NCBI RefSeq assembly: GCF_032878875.1
Contig: NZ_CP118157.1
Span: forward strand, 186,001 to 250,000
Reading direction: 5' to 3'
DNA length: 64,000 nt
DNA from: Microbacterium sp. AB
Lineage (GTDB): Bacteria; Actinomycetota; Actinomycetes; Actinomycetales; Microbacteriaceae
Below, in pieces: positions 16,359 to 24,081 of this stretch. Numbering within the stretch: the stretch's first letter is position 1; each line of letters begins with the position of its first letter. The notes under the pieces were generated by a model. That model saw only the letters and a list, made by a program, of their open reading frames with translations. It searched no databases and was not told the origin of the DNA. The position numbers were made by a program, and so were the translations under genes.

Positions 16359-17464
16359 AGTCCGCTCACCCGCTTACGGCGCACGAGGATGATCAGGATG
16401 GGTGCTCCCAGGAGGGCGGTGACGATCCCGACGCGCAGCTCCCCGCTGGGAAGGACGATGCGGCCGAGGATGTCGGCGAGCAGCAGGAACGCGGGGCCGA
16501 TGATCATCGAATAGGTCAGCACCCAGCGCTGATCGGGGCCGGTGAACCAGCGGACGATGTGCGGGATCATGAGCCCGACGAAGGCGATGGGGCCAGCCGC
16601 TGCGACGCTGGTTCCGGCGAGCAGCGTGACCGCGATGATGACCAGCACGCGGGTGGTCCGCACGCGCGCGCCGAGGGACTGCGCCAGATCGTCGCCCAAC
16701 GCCAGGGCGTTCAGGGAACGTGCGCAGAGAAGGCCGATCAGGAGACCTGTGACGATCAGGGGCACCGCCCACGTGAGCTGGTCGAGGGTGCGTCCGCCGA
16801 TCGAGCCGACTCCCCAGAAGCGCATGACCTGGAGGGTGCTGTGATCGCGCAGCACGATCGCGGTGGTGAAGCCGGTGAACGCGGCACCCAGGGCGACCCC
16901 GGCGAGGGTGAGCTTCATGGGCGTCGCGCCGGAGGCTCCGAACGAGCCCAGGAGATAGACGAGCATGGTGAGGACGAAGGCTCCGAGGAGGGCGAAGGGC
17001 ACGTAGGCGCCCGGGATCGTCAGCCCGAGCACGCCGACCGCGAACGTGACGGCGAAGGATGCCCCGGCGTTCACGCCGAGGATGCCGGGGTCGGCCAGCG
17101 GGTTGCGGGTGAAGGCCTGGATCAGCCCGCCGCACACGGCCAGCGCGGCGCCCACGACGATGCCGAGCAGGGTTCGCGGCACCCGCAGTTCGCCCACCAT
17201 GAGGTGCAGCGGGTTCTCGTCGTCGTATGCGAAGAGCGCCCGGAGCACTGTGACGGGGTCGATCGCGCGGTTGCCGACCGTGAGCGACGCAACGGCGGCG
17301 ACCACCAGCACCACCGCCGAGACGACGAGTCCCGCCACGAGCGCCCCGTTGCGATGCGGGGAGTCGTGTGCGCGACTCCCCGCATCCGTGTTCGAGACGT
17401 CCGCGCCGTCTTCCGTCACCAGTGGAGCCGGGGGAGAGGTCGGCCGGGACATCTCCGACGTCAC
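16355..17464 (-). CDS. Iron-siderophore ABC transporter, FecCD-family permease
   Basis: A 369-residue FecCD permease. After a hydrophilic N-terminus of about 35 residues it shows the conserved ELRVPRTLLGIVVGAALAVC, IQAFTRNPLADPGILGVNAG, VGSIGGRT and the coupling helix LALGDDLAQSLGARV. GTG at 17464 overlaps the receptor gene's stop by 4 bp. It works with the other permease, the FecE-type ATPase and the lipoprotein receptor to import a ferric siderophore. Confidence 0.93.
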   Translation of the reverse strand: MTSEMSRPTSPPAPLVTEDGADVSNTDAGSRAHDSPHRNGALVAGLVVSAVVLVVAAVASLTVGNRAIDPVTVLRALFAYDDENPLHLMVGELRVPRTLLGIVVGAALAVCGGLIQAFTRNPLADPGILGVNAGASFAVTFAVGVLGLTIPGAYVPFALLGAFVLTMLVYLLGSFGASGATPMKLTLAGVALGAAFTGFTTAIVLRDHSTLQVMRFWGVGSIGGRTLDQLTWAVPLIVTGLLIGLLCARSLNALALGDDLAQSLGARVRTTRVLVIIAVTLLAGTSVAAAGPIAFVGLMIPHIVRWFTGPDQRWVLTYSMIIGPAFLLLADILGRIVLPSGELRVGIVTALLGAPILIILVRRKRVSGL

Positions 17465-18522
17465 TTCCCGTCGATGGTCGGCTCGCCTTGCAGCGCGGCT
17501 GCGAGGTCGTCGACGTACTTCGGGAGGATGTACTTCAGCGAGAGCACGGTCGGCGCGCTGATCGCGGACGCCTCGGCATCGTCTGCGTAGATGACGTAGG
17601 CGCCGTTGGCGACCGGCTCCCAGCGCGAGACGACTTTGTTCTCGACCGTGTACTCGCCCTCGTCCACGCTGCCGCCCCAGGCCGCGAAGAGGTCGGCCTG
17701 TACGTCGTAGAGCTTCTCGAGGCTGACGCCGGTGTACCAGTTGTCGCCCTCGGCGCTCGCGAGGAAGCTGTCCATCGCTGAGGTCGAGGTGAAGCCGAGC
17801 GCCTCCGTGATGCGCACGCGGGGGTCGTACTCCAGGTAGACGCCGAGGTCGGTTCCGCCCTCGTTCAGGGTCAGGCCCCAGACGAACGTCTTGTCGTCGA
17901 ACTCGGGGTGCTCGCCGGCGAGGGTGGCGATCTGTTCCTCGGTCTCGGCGATCAGCTCCTCGGCCTTGGCATCCTCAGACATGGCCTTGCCGACGGTGCG
18001 GGTCATGCCCTCCCACGTGCCCGGGTTCCAGGGCCCCTCGATGTAGGGCACGGTCGGCGCGATCTCGCTCAGGCGCTCGTACTCGATGTCGGACACCCCG
18101 GAGTAGAGGCTGAGGATGAGGTCGGGCTTGAGCTCCTTGATCGCCTCGTAGTTCGGGCCGTCCTCGACGAAGGGGATGATCTCGGGGGTGTCCCCGTACT
18201 CCTCGGTGACGAACTCCTCGAACCAGGGCTGGTAGCCGCTCTCGTCCGCGCCCCAGACCTCTTCGATGCCGACCGGGTTGGTGCCGAGTGCGGCCACGAT
18301 GTCCGGCGTCATCCAGCCGAGGGCCACGATGCGCTGGGGCTTCTCGGGGATCACGGTCTCGCCATGGCCGTGCTCGATGACCACGCCGTCCGTGGAGGCG
18401 GGCGCGGGCTCGGTGCCTTCACCGGACGCCGAGCACCCGGCGAGGGCGAGGGCGGCGGCGATGGCTGCGGCGACGAGCGCGGCACCTCGGCGGTTCATCG
18501 GGCGCGCGGGAGCGTGCGTCAT
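17461..18522 (-). CDS. Iron-siderophore ABC transporter, substrate-binding lipoprotein
   Basis: A 353-residue FepB/FhuD-type receptor. Signal peptide with a basic start (MTHAPARPMNRRG), a hydrophobic core and lipobox LAGC at about 28-31. Periplasmic-binding folds follow, with ETVIPEKPQRIVALGW and LKPDLILSLYSGVSDIEYE typical of class III binding proteins. The ATG at 18522 is chosen because AAGGAG precedes it; an upstream in-frame ATG would extend beyond the signal peptide. First gene of the iron operon, 51 bp downstream of the iron box at 18574-18592. Confidence 0.93.
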   Translation of the reverse strand: MTHAPARPMNRRGAALVAAAIAAALALAGCSASGEGTEPAPASTDGVVIEHGHGETVIPEKPQRIVALGWMTPDIVAALGTNPVGIEEVWGADESGYQPWFEEFVTEEYGDTPEIIPFVEDGPNYEAIKELKPDLILSLYSGVSDIEYERLSEIAPTVPYIEGPWNPGTWEGMTRTVGKAMSEDAKAEELIAETEEQIATLAGEHPEFDDKTFVWGLTLNEGGTDLGVYLEYDPRVRITEALGFTSTSAMDSFLASAEGDNWYTGVSLEKLYDVQADLFAAWGGSVDEGEYTVENKVVSRWEPVANGAYVIYADDAEASAISAPTVLSLKYILPKYVDDLAAALQGEPTIDGK

Positions 18523-18573
18523 GGTTCTCCTTCGGGAAGGGGGAGGGGAATGCCGCGTCAACGCGGCAAGAAG

Positions 18574-18592
18574 TTAGGTAAGCATGCCCTAA
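18574..18592. promoter_or_regulatory. IdeR/DtxR iron box
   Basis: TTAGGTAAGCATGCCCTAA matches the IdeR/DtxR consensus TTAGGTTAGSCTAACCTAA at 15 of 19 positions, with both outer arms intact. It lies in the promoter region of the siderophore operon, predicting repression by an iron-loaded IdeR/DtxR protein and induction in iron limitation. Confidence 0.8.
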
Positions 18593-18690
18593 CAGAATGA
18601 TGTTAGAACGCCGATTCGACGCTCAGTGTTGCTCTATCGACGACTTGTATCGCTGAACCGACAATGTCCGTCGGCCCAGCCCCGCGGAGG

Positions 18691-19533
18691 TCAACGCCAG
18701 TACAGCTGGTGGGCCGCATCGGCCTGCACGCGTGCCACGTGCTGCCGCGGCGTGATGCCGAACCGCTCCTTGAAGCTCGCGGAGAACGCGCTCGTCGTGG
18801 CGTATCCGCAGCGGTGCGCCGCCGCCCCGACCGGTGTGCCGTCGATGATCAGCCGAGCGCCGAGGGTCATCCGCACGCCGGTGCGCCAGCGCCCGAAGCT
18901 CATCCCGACGTCGTTCTGGAAGATGCGGAGGACCGTCCGCTCGTGGAGTCCGTGTGCGAGGAGCAGGTCCCTGGCGCTGCGGGGATCGCCGGGGTAGGCG
19001 AGCACAGCCTGCACGAGCGGCCGCACGCGCTCATCAGCGGGCATCGGCACCTCGCCCCACTCGCTCGCGGCCTCCGGAACGGGCTGCTGCAGCATCTCGA
19101 TGAGCACCGACTGGATGCGCACGCGCAGATCGGTCGGCATGTCGTTGATGCCGAGGTGGAGGAGCATCTCCTGCACCGCGCGGGGCACGAGCACCCGGGT
19201 GACGTCATCGATCGGCACGATCAGCGACGAATCCGGGATGTAGGTGTAGCAACCGGTCGAGTCGGCCTCATGGTGAGCGGTGTGCGGAGTGTGCGCAGGG
19301 ATCCACATCCCCTGGCCCGGGGCCAGACGCCACATCGCATCCTGCAGGTGCACCCAGACGGTGCCGCGGTAGCACCAAGCGAGCATCGGGTCGGGGTGGC
19401 TGTGCGGGGGCGAGAGCGGGCGAGTGCCCGTGTCCTCGGCCGTGACGACGCCGGTCCCCATCAGATACGGGGCGTTGACGGCCGACGGATGCGACGGGCT
19501 CGCCGCCCAGTCATCCTGCCGATAAGAGTTCAT
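18691..19533 (-). CDS. AraC-family transcriptional regulator, cupin sensor domain
   Basis: A 280-residue regulator. The N-terminal half is cupin-like (PPHSHPDPMLAW and MWIPAHTPHTAHHEADS). The C-terminal AraC domain has two helix-turn-helix units: ARDLLLAHGLHERTVLRIFQ and the conserved VGAAAHRCGYATTSAFSASF with FKERFGITPRQH. The ATG at 19533 has GGAG upstream; a longer in-frame start exists. It lies 168 bp upstream of the siderophore operon in the same orientation, so it probably controls iron uptake together with the iron box. That role is inferred from position; AraC regulators of siderophore genes are common. Confidence 0.85.
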   Translation of the reverse strand: MNSYRQDDWAASPSHPSAVNAPYLMGTGVVTAEDTGTRPLSPPHSHPDPMLAWCYRGTVWVHLQDAMWRLAPGQGMWIPAHTPHTAHHEADSTGCYTYIPDSSLIVPIDDVTRVLVPRAVQEMLLHLGINDMPTDLRVRIQSVLIEMLQQPVPEAASEWGEVPMPADERVRPLVQAVLAYPGDPRSARDLLLAHGLHERTVLRIFQNDVGMSFGRWRTGVRMTLGARLIIDGTPVGAAAHRCGYATTSAFSASFKERFGITPRQHVARVQADAAHQLYWR

Positions 19534-20309
19534 CCCGTGCTCCGTGAGGAGGCCGCCTGCGCAACCGCGACGAGGTGCCGCTGAGCCTGCCACGCCTGCC
19601 CCATCGTAGTCGGCGCGGCTCGATCTCCTCCTTGTTCACGCCGGTCGAGAGCAGACGAGAGCGCACAGCGCGCAGGTTGCAAAGCAAGAGGTCGTCCCCC
19701 GCGGGCAGGGGCGAGGACCGAGACCGCGAAGAATGCGGCTCCGATACGCCCCGCGAACTCTTCTGGCAGGCCCTCGTCGGTGAGCAGGTACCGCGTCATC
19801 ACCGCGATGCGCACCTGGAGGAGACGGTGGGCTTCGAGGTCTGGGTCCGTCGAGTCGGGCGCACCACTCGATATGTGAAGGTCGTCGAGCGGCGGCGCGT
19901 ACTGGCCCGCGAGATTGCCGGACGCGTGAGGGAACTACGTCTCTCCGAGCCACATCGAGTAGATGGACCAGGGCGTCACCTCGCTCGAATCAACGGCCGA
20001 CGGCCCTCTCGCCGCGTGGACGTGCCCCCTCCGTCGCGAGGGCCTCGCTGCACGCTGCCTGGAGGTGCGGCTCGGTGTACGAGCCAGCGCCGAGGGTGAG
20101 GAGGAAGCGCTCGAACCCGGACACGGTGTCCCCTTCCCGGACGGTCGACGACGGTGGACATCATGTTCGCCCGGGAAGCGCGGAGACACGACGGCGGCCG
20201 ACATCTCGGGTAACGCGAGCGAGCCGACGGGTCGGTGGCGGGTGGGTGGCGGCCTGGTTGCGGGTCCGTGTCGTGGCCACCGGACGTGAGCGCTCGTAGC
20301 GTTGCAGAC
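19534..20309. other. Gene-poor region with possible gene remnants
   Basis: About 780 bp without a confident gene. On the minus strand, short stretches look protein-like in changing frames: a 44-codon frame at 19990-20124, a separate frame ending in VTPWSIYSMWLGET near 19935, and a frame reading MTRYLLTDEGLPEEFAGRIG near 19760. The switching frames suggest decayed coding sequence. None could be assigned to a family. Confidence 0.4.
19990..20124 (-). CDS. Short ORF, unknown; possible gene remnant
   Basis: A GTG-started frame of 44 residues beginning VSGFERFLLTLGAGSYTEPH, with AAGGGG about 6 bases upstream of the GTG. The ribosome-binding site and natural-looking composition argue for coding. 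Its isolation, short length and abrupt basic end (RGERAVGR) argue for a truncated remnant. No family recognised. Confidence 0.25.
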   Translation of the reverse strand: MSGFERFLLTLGAGSYTEPHLQAACSEALATEGARPRGERAVGR

Positions 20310-20906
20310 ATGAACGGCAAGAGCGGCAGGAACGAGACGAGGGTCAGCGCGCTGCGTAGGAGCGCGGGCTGGACGCAAGAGCGGCTCTGTGAGCAGAGCG
20401 GTGTTCCCGTGCGGACGATCCAACGGCTCGAGGCCGGCAATGAGACGAGCCTCGAGACGCTTTCCCGCATCGCGGACGCGTTGAAGGTCGAGGTTCGGGA
20501 CCTGTTCGTGACGACCGACGGCGCCGGGTTCGCCGCGGCGATCGACGGCCTCGACGATCGGCGCGCACGGGTCCGCCGACATCAGTGGGTCTTGAACATC
20601 GTGGGTTGGGCTGCGATCTCGGTCGGCGTGCTCGTCGGCGCGGGAGGAGCCTGGAGCGGGCCGGATCGCTTCTTCACGTATGCGATCGGCGGTCTGGTCG
20701 CCCTGACCGCCGGGCTGTGGGCGGTGCGCGGTCGGCCGCGGTGGCTGCCGATGGCGGCCGTGTGGGTCACGGCGGCGGTGAGTCTGCTCTACCTGCTCGC
20801 ATTCGGGTGGGCGTGGTGGGTGTACGGGTGCGTCGCGGTGGTCGTGATCGCGCTCGGCGCCCTGCTGACCTGGCTGCTCGTCGTCGAGACGCAGCGCAGC
20901 GTGTGA
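20310..20906 (+). CDS. XRE-family DNA-binding protein with C-terminal membrane domain
   Basis: A 198-residue protein. The N-terminal HTH_3 domain (about 8-70) includes LRRSAGWTQERLCEQSGV and VPVRTIQRLEAGNETSLETL. About four hydrophobic segments follow (about 95-195: VLNIVGWAAISVGVLVGAG, FFTYAIGGLVALTAGLWAV, LPMAAVWVTAAVSLLYLL, CVAVVVIALGALLTWLLVV). Such membrane-tethered XRE proteins often regulate their own neighbourhood. No Shine-Dalgarno is visible, but TAGCGT lies 7 bases before the ATG, which fits a leaderless transcript. Target unknown; the oxidoreductase at 20978 follows after 71 bp in the same direction. Confidence 0.8.
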   Translation: MNGKSGRNETRVSALRRSAGWTQERLCEQSGVPVRTIQRLEAGNETSLETLSRIADALKVEVRDLFVTTDGAGFAAAIDGLDDRRARVRRHQWVLNIVGWAAISVGVLVGAGGAWSGPDRFFTYAIGGLVALTAGLWAVRGRPRWLPMAAVWVTAAVSLLYLLAFGWAWWVYGCVAVVVIALGALLTWLLVVETQRSV

Positions 20907-20977
20907 CCCCTGTGCGCGGCCGACGGCGGCGGTGATGCGTCGCCGTCCGTCCACGTCGACAGCGAGAGGGGGATGCG

Positions 20978-21511
20978 ATGGTCCGGCTCTACCGGCGCGA
21001 CGGCCGCGCCGCCGCGCGGCTGCGCAGCATGTATCCGAACGGGCGTGCCGATCGACGGGCCAAGGCGTACGCGCGGGTGTGGGCGGCCGTGTTCGGGACC
21101 GGTTTCATCGGGCGGCGCTGGATCGCCCTGGAGGTCGTGGGGCGCCGCACCGGGACGCTGCGCCGGGTGCCGCTGGGGATGGCGCGACACGAGGGGCGCT
21201 GGTACCTGGTGTCGATGCTCGGTGAGTGCGCATGGGTGCGCAACGTACGGGCTGCTGACGGCCGGGCCGCGATCAAACGCGGCCGTCGGCGTCCCGTGCG
21301 CCTGGTCGAGGTCCGCGTCGAGAGCCGCGCACCCATCATCAAGGCCTATCTGCAGAAGGTGCCCGGCGCCCGCCCGCACATCCGAGCGGACCCGGATGCG
21401 CCTGTGGAGGATATCGCCGCGTCGGCGCCGCGGGTGCCGGTGTTCGCGATCACCCGGCCTCAGGCGGCCCGGCTGGCAGAGAGCCCGGCGACGGGACGGA
21501 CCGTCAGATGA
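20978..21511 (+). CDS. Deazaflavin (F420)-dependent nitroreductase family protein (DDN/DUF385-like)
   Basis: A 177-residue protein with the split-barrel signature of the DDN/F420-binding nitroreductase family. EVVGRRTGTLRRVPLGMARH is followed by GRWYLVSMLGECAWVRNVRAA, where family members contact the deazaflavin phosphate. Members reduce nitro compounds or quinones using F420H2. The ATG at 20978 follows GAGAGGGGG. It lies downstream of the XRE-membrane regulator, possibly co-transcribed. Family assignment is good; substrate unknown. Confidence 0.75.
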   Translation: MVRLYRRDGRAAARLRSMYPNGRADRRAKAYARVWAAVFGTGFIGRRWIALEVVGRRTGTLRRVPLGMARHEGRWYLVSMLGECAWVRNVRAADGRAAIKRGRRRPVRLVEVRVESRAPIIKAYLQKVPGARPHIRADPDAPVEDIAASAPRVPVFAITRPQAARLAESPATGRTVR

Positions 21512-21632
21512 GGCGTGCAAGGCGGTTCTTGCGTGTGTTCTGCGCGATGATCCACGCGATGTCGGGCTCCGTGCCGTCGAGGGCGCGGAACGCGGCCAGA
21601 CCCGGGTCGGGGTCGGCGGCGATCGCGACCAC
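21504..21632 (-). pseudogene. Short coding remnant of unknown origin
   Basis: A minus-strand frame of 42 residues from a possible GTG, starting VVAIAADPDPGLAAFRALDG and ending NTRKNRLARLI before TGA. It has strong third-position GC bias and a natural amino-acid mix, but no ribosome-binding site, and it overlaps the 3' end of the plus-strand gene by 8 bp. It looks like the C-terminal piece of a lost gene; family not recognised. Confidence 0.3.
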
Positions 21633-21664
21633 ATGCGATCTCGGACGCCGGTGGTCACGAGCGC

Positions 21665-22564
21665 CTACGTGAGCGCGCCGGGCGTGATGTCTGCGAGGAA
21701 GTCGAGGATGGCCGCGGCGAGGCGCTCGGGTGCCTCGAGTGCGACGTAGTGGCCGACGCCGTCGAACTCGACGCTGGCGATCGGTCCCGTGACGATCTGG
21801 GAGAGCGTTCCCGCCGTGAACGGGCCACCGAAGCCTCCCACGGCCAGTGCGGGGATGGTCAGCTTGGTGGTCGCGCGGGAGCGGAAGTCCTCGCCTTCTG
21901 CGAGCATCGATCGGTACAGCCCGACGGGGCCGTTCCAGCCTCCTTCGCGCGCGAACGCGCGGGCGAATTCCGCGACATCTGCATCGCTGATGGATCCTGG
22001 GACGGCGGTCATCGACGGGAAGGCCCAGGTGCCGAGGAGCTCGTGTTCGCGGCCGGTGAAGAGCAGGCGGGCGATTCCCGGCGCGGCGAGAGCGCCGATG
22101 TGCCAGGAGCCGCCGTGGGTGATGTCGCCGAGGTTCTCGAGACCGAAGCCGGCGAGGCCCATCTCGGTGGCGATGATGCTCCGCACATCGTCCGGGTGCT
22201 CGGTGGCGAGGCGGTAGAGCGTGCCGCCGGCGATGTCCTGTCCGGCGAGGTGCACGGGGCCGACGTCGAGCGCGGTGATCAGCTCGTGCAGGTCCTCGGC
22301 CGCCTGAGCACTGGTGAAGCCGGCTTCGGCGACAGTGGAGTCACCGAAGCCGCGGAGGTCCACGGCGAAGACGCGGTACGTGTGAGCGAGGAGCGGGATG
22401 AGCTTGTGGAACGCCCACCACGACTCGGGGAAGCCATGCACGAGCAGGATCGGCGATCCCTCCGTGCCGGCGGAGACATAGTGCAGGTTCGCGTCGCCGA
22501 CGGCGGCGACGTGGTGCTGGACCTCGGGGATGGACGCGCCCGTGGGGGTGACCCGGGTGATCAT
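21665..22564 (-). CDS. Alpha/beta hydrolase, epoxide hydrolase-like
   Basis: A 299-residue alpha/beta hydrolase. The oxyanion-hole motif is LLVHGFPESWWAFHKLIP, and LRGFGDS follows. The nucleophile elbow reads AGQDIAGG, so the nucleophile is aspartate, as in epoxide hydrolases and dehalogenases. The catalytic histidine is in FDGVGHYVALEAPE. GAGGAG precedes the ATG at 22564. It diverges from a MarR regulator across two inverted-repeat operators, so it is probably the MarR target, responding to a reactive or xenobiotic compound (inference). Confidence 0.85.
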   Translation of the reverse strand: MITRVTPTGASIPEVQHHVAAVGDANLHYVSAGTEGSPILLVHGFPESWWAFHKLIPLLAHTYRVFAVDLRGFGDSTVAEAGFTSAQAAEDLHELITALDVGPVHLAGQDIAGGTLYRLATEHPDDVRSIIATEMGLAGFGLENLGDITHGGSWHIGALAAPGIARLLFTGREHELLGTWAFPSMTAVPGSISDADVAEFARAFAREGGWNGPVGLYRSMLAEGEDFRSRATTKLTIPALAVGGFGGPFTAGTLSQIVTGPIASVEFDGVGHYVALEAPERLAAAILDFLADITPGALT

Positions 22565-22581
22565 GGCTGCTCCTCGACCTA

Positions 22582-22628
22582 TTGACAACGAGGTTGCCTA
22601 CTTTAGGAGTTGACAACTGGGTTGTCAA
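22582..22628. promoter_or_regulatory. Twin inverted-repeat operators for the divergent MarR regulator
   Basis: A perfect palindrome TTGACAAC-TGG-GTTGTCAA lies at 22610-22628, and an imperfect copy TTGACAAC-GAG-GTTGCCTA at 22582-22600, 28 bp apart. TTGTCA (22622-22627) can act as -35 for marR, with TAGACT (22645-22650) 17 bp away as -10. MarR binding to the perfect site would therefore block its own promoter. Confidence 0.75.
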
Positions 22629-22656
22629 GAAGCGACGGCCGCCGTAGACTCCGTGC

Positions 22657-23184
22657 GTGGAGAGTATGAGCGGCGCCGGATTCGCACGGCTCGTACTCGG
22701 CGCGTTCGATTCGATGGTCGAGCAGGTTCGCGCGGAGCTTGCGCGTGCGGGACACCCCGACCTCACTGTCGCCAACGAGTTCGCCATTCAGGCGATCGAC
22801 GAAGGCGCGAGCAGTGCCGCCGACCTCGCCCGAGCACTCGGGGTGACCCGCCAGGCGGCGGCGAAGACGATCACATCCCTCGAAGGACTCCGATACGTCA
22901 CGCGCACATCCGATGAGGAAGATGCGCGACGAAAGCACCTGGTCGTGACCGACCATGGGCATGAGGCCGTCGCCATCGGCGCCACCGCCTTCGATGATGT
23001 CTACCAGCGCTGGCACTGCACCGTCGGCGCGGACACTGCGGCAACGGTGGAGGAGGCGCTGCGCACCCTCACCGACCGGAAGGAGGCTGCCGAAGCCGAC
23101 GCGCGATGCCGTCACCGCCGGCCGCGTCGCGCCGATTCTCCTCGAGCCGACCCCGCAGGATCGGCCGATCACCCTGATCCGTAG
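22657..23184 (+). CDS. MarR-family transcriptional regulator
   Basis: A 175-residue winged-helix regulator. The recognition region reads SSAADLARALGVTRQAAAKT (about 50-70), followed by the wing RTSDEEDARRKHLVVTDHG. The core ends near residue 145 (EEALRTLTD). The last 35 or so residues are Arg/Pro-rich and unlike the family, possibly a read-through tail after a 3' lesion. The GTG at 22657 has no Shine-Dalgarno but has TAGACT 6 bases upstream, a leaderless geometry. Divergent from the hydrolase, with two operator repeats between. Confidence 0.85.
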   Translation: MESMSGAGFARLVLGAFDSMVEQVRAELARAGHPDLTVANEFAIQAIDEGASSAADLARALGVTRQAAAKTITSLEGLRYVTRTSDEEDARRKHLVVTDHGHEAVAIGATAFDDVYQRWHCTVGADTAATVEEALRTLTDRKEAAEADARCRHRRPRRADSPRADPAGSADHPDP

Positions 23185-23257
23185 ACGCGACCGCCCTCTC
23201 TCCCGCCGTGAAGAGCTCTTCCTCACCCACATCCATCCAGACGCTCCGTGACGGCCC

Positions 23258-23545
23258 GTGTTCTTGACGCCGGTATCCGATCGTCCGAGGCGGCGGGCTG
23301 TCATGGCCCTGTCGCCGGGGCCGACGGCGACGGAGTTCTACAGCACCTCCGGGACCACGCAGAGCGGAGTGCGGTTCCAGACTCCCGCTCAGGTCGTCGC
23401 GACCGCACTCCGCGCGCTGCGGCGGAGGAATCCGCCGGTCAGCGTCATCTCGGGAACACGCAACCGCTGGATCAGGCGGGTGATGACGACACTGCCGAAG
23501 AACGCCGCGTTACGCTTCGCGGCATCGAGTCCCGCTGGTGCCTAG
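23258..23545 (+). pseudogene. Short-chain dehydrogenase (SDR) remnant, 5'-truncated
   Basis: The frame contains only the C-terminal part of a classical SDR: VMALSPGPTATEFYSTSG (the PG-motif after the active site), then QTPAQVVATALRALRRRNPP and a hydrophobic tail. The glycine-rich NAD(P) motif and the YxxxK active site are missing, and the region upstream contains no matching frame. About two thirds of the gene has been lost, so no enzyme activity is expected. Confidence 0.65.
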
Positions 23546-23589
23546 CGCTCGACTCTTCCCCGGTCTGTCGGATCGATCCGATCCCATCC

Positions 23590-23853
23590 TCAGACCGGGG
23601 GCTCGCCGCTGTCCGTCGTGCGTCGCGTGGTGATCTGCTCGCCGCTCGCGGGATCGACCGCTGTGCGCGACGTCGACACGGCGCTCCGGCGGCGGAAGAC
23701 GAAGACGAGGCTGATGAGGAAGACCACCGCCCCGGCGCCCATCAGGATGTAGCCGATCAGGGGGAGGTCGACGGCGCCGCCCAGATCGACGTTCACGGCG
23801 AACGCGAGGATCGCGCCGATGACGAAGAGGGCGATTCCAGATCCGATACCCAT
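23590..23853 (-). CDS. DUF6458-like small membrane protein
   Basis: An 87-residue protein with two transmembrane segments: MGIGSGIALFVIGAILAFAV (about 1-20) and LIGYILMGAGAVVFLISLVF (about 30-50), followed by a polar tail with TAVDPASGEQITTR. Layout and sequence match the actinobacterial DUF6458 family, whose function is unknown. The second ATG (23853) is preferred over the one at 23859 because AAGGAG is then at proper spacing. Single gene. Confidence 0.8.
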   Translation of the reverse strand: MGIGSGIALFVIGAILAFAVNVDLGGAVDLPLIGYILMGAGAVVFLISLVFVFRRRSAVSTSRTAVDPASGEQITTRRTTDSGEPPV

Positions 23854-24081
23854 GGTCATCTCTCCTTCCGGGCGACGAAGGCCCTGTCTCCCGCGAGCCG
23901 GAGGCGTCGGGTGGCCTCCGGCCGGTGCCCGCGGGATAAGCCCTGTGTAGCAAGGCGCAGGCGCTCCCGTCGCCCGATTGACACGATGGTGTCGGCGGAG
24001 TAGCCGACGAGGGCCGCGCGGACGGCGCAATCGTCCGCTGTCTCCGGTCAGTGCTTACTATGAGGGTGCGAGGGGGCGTAT

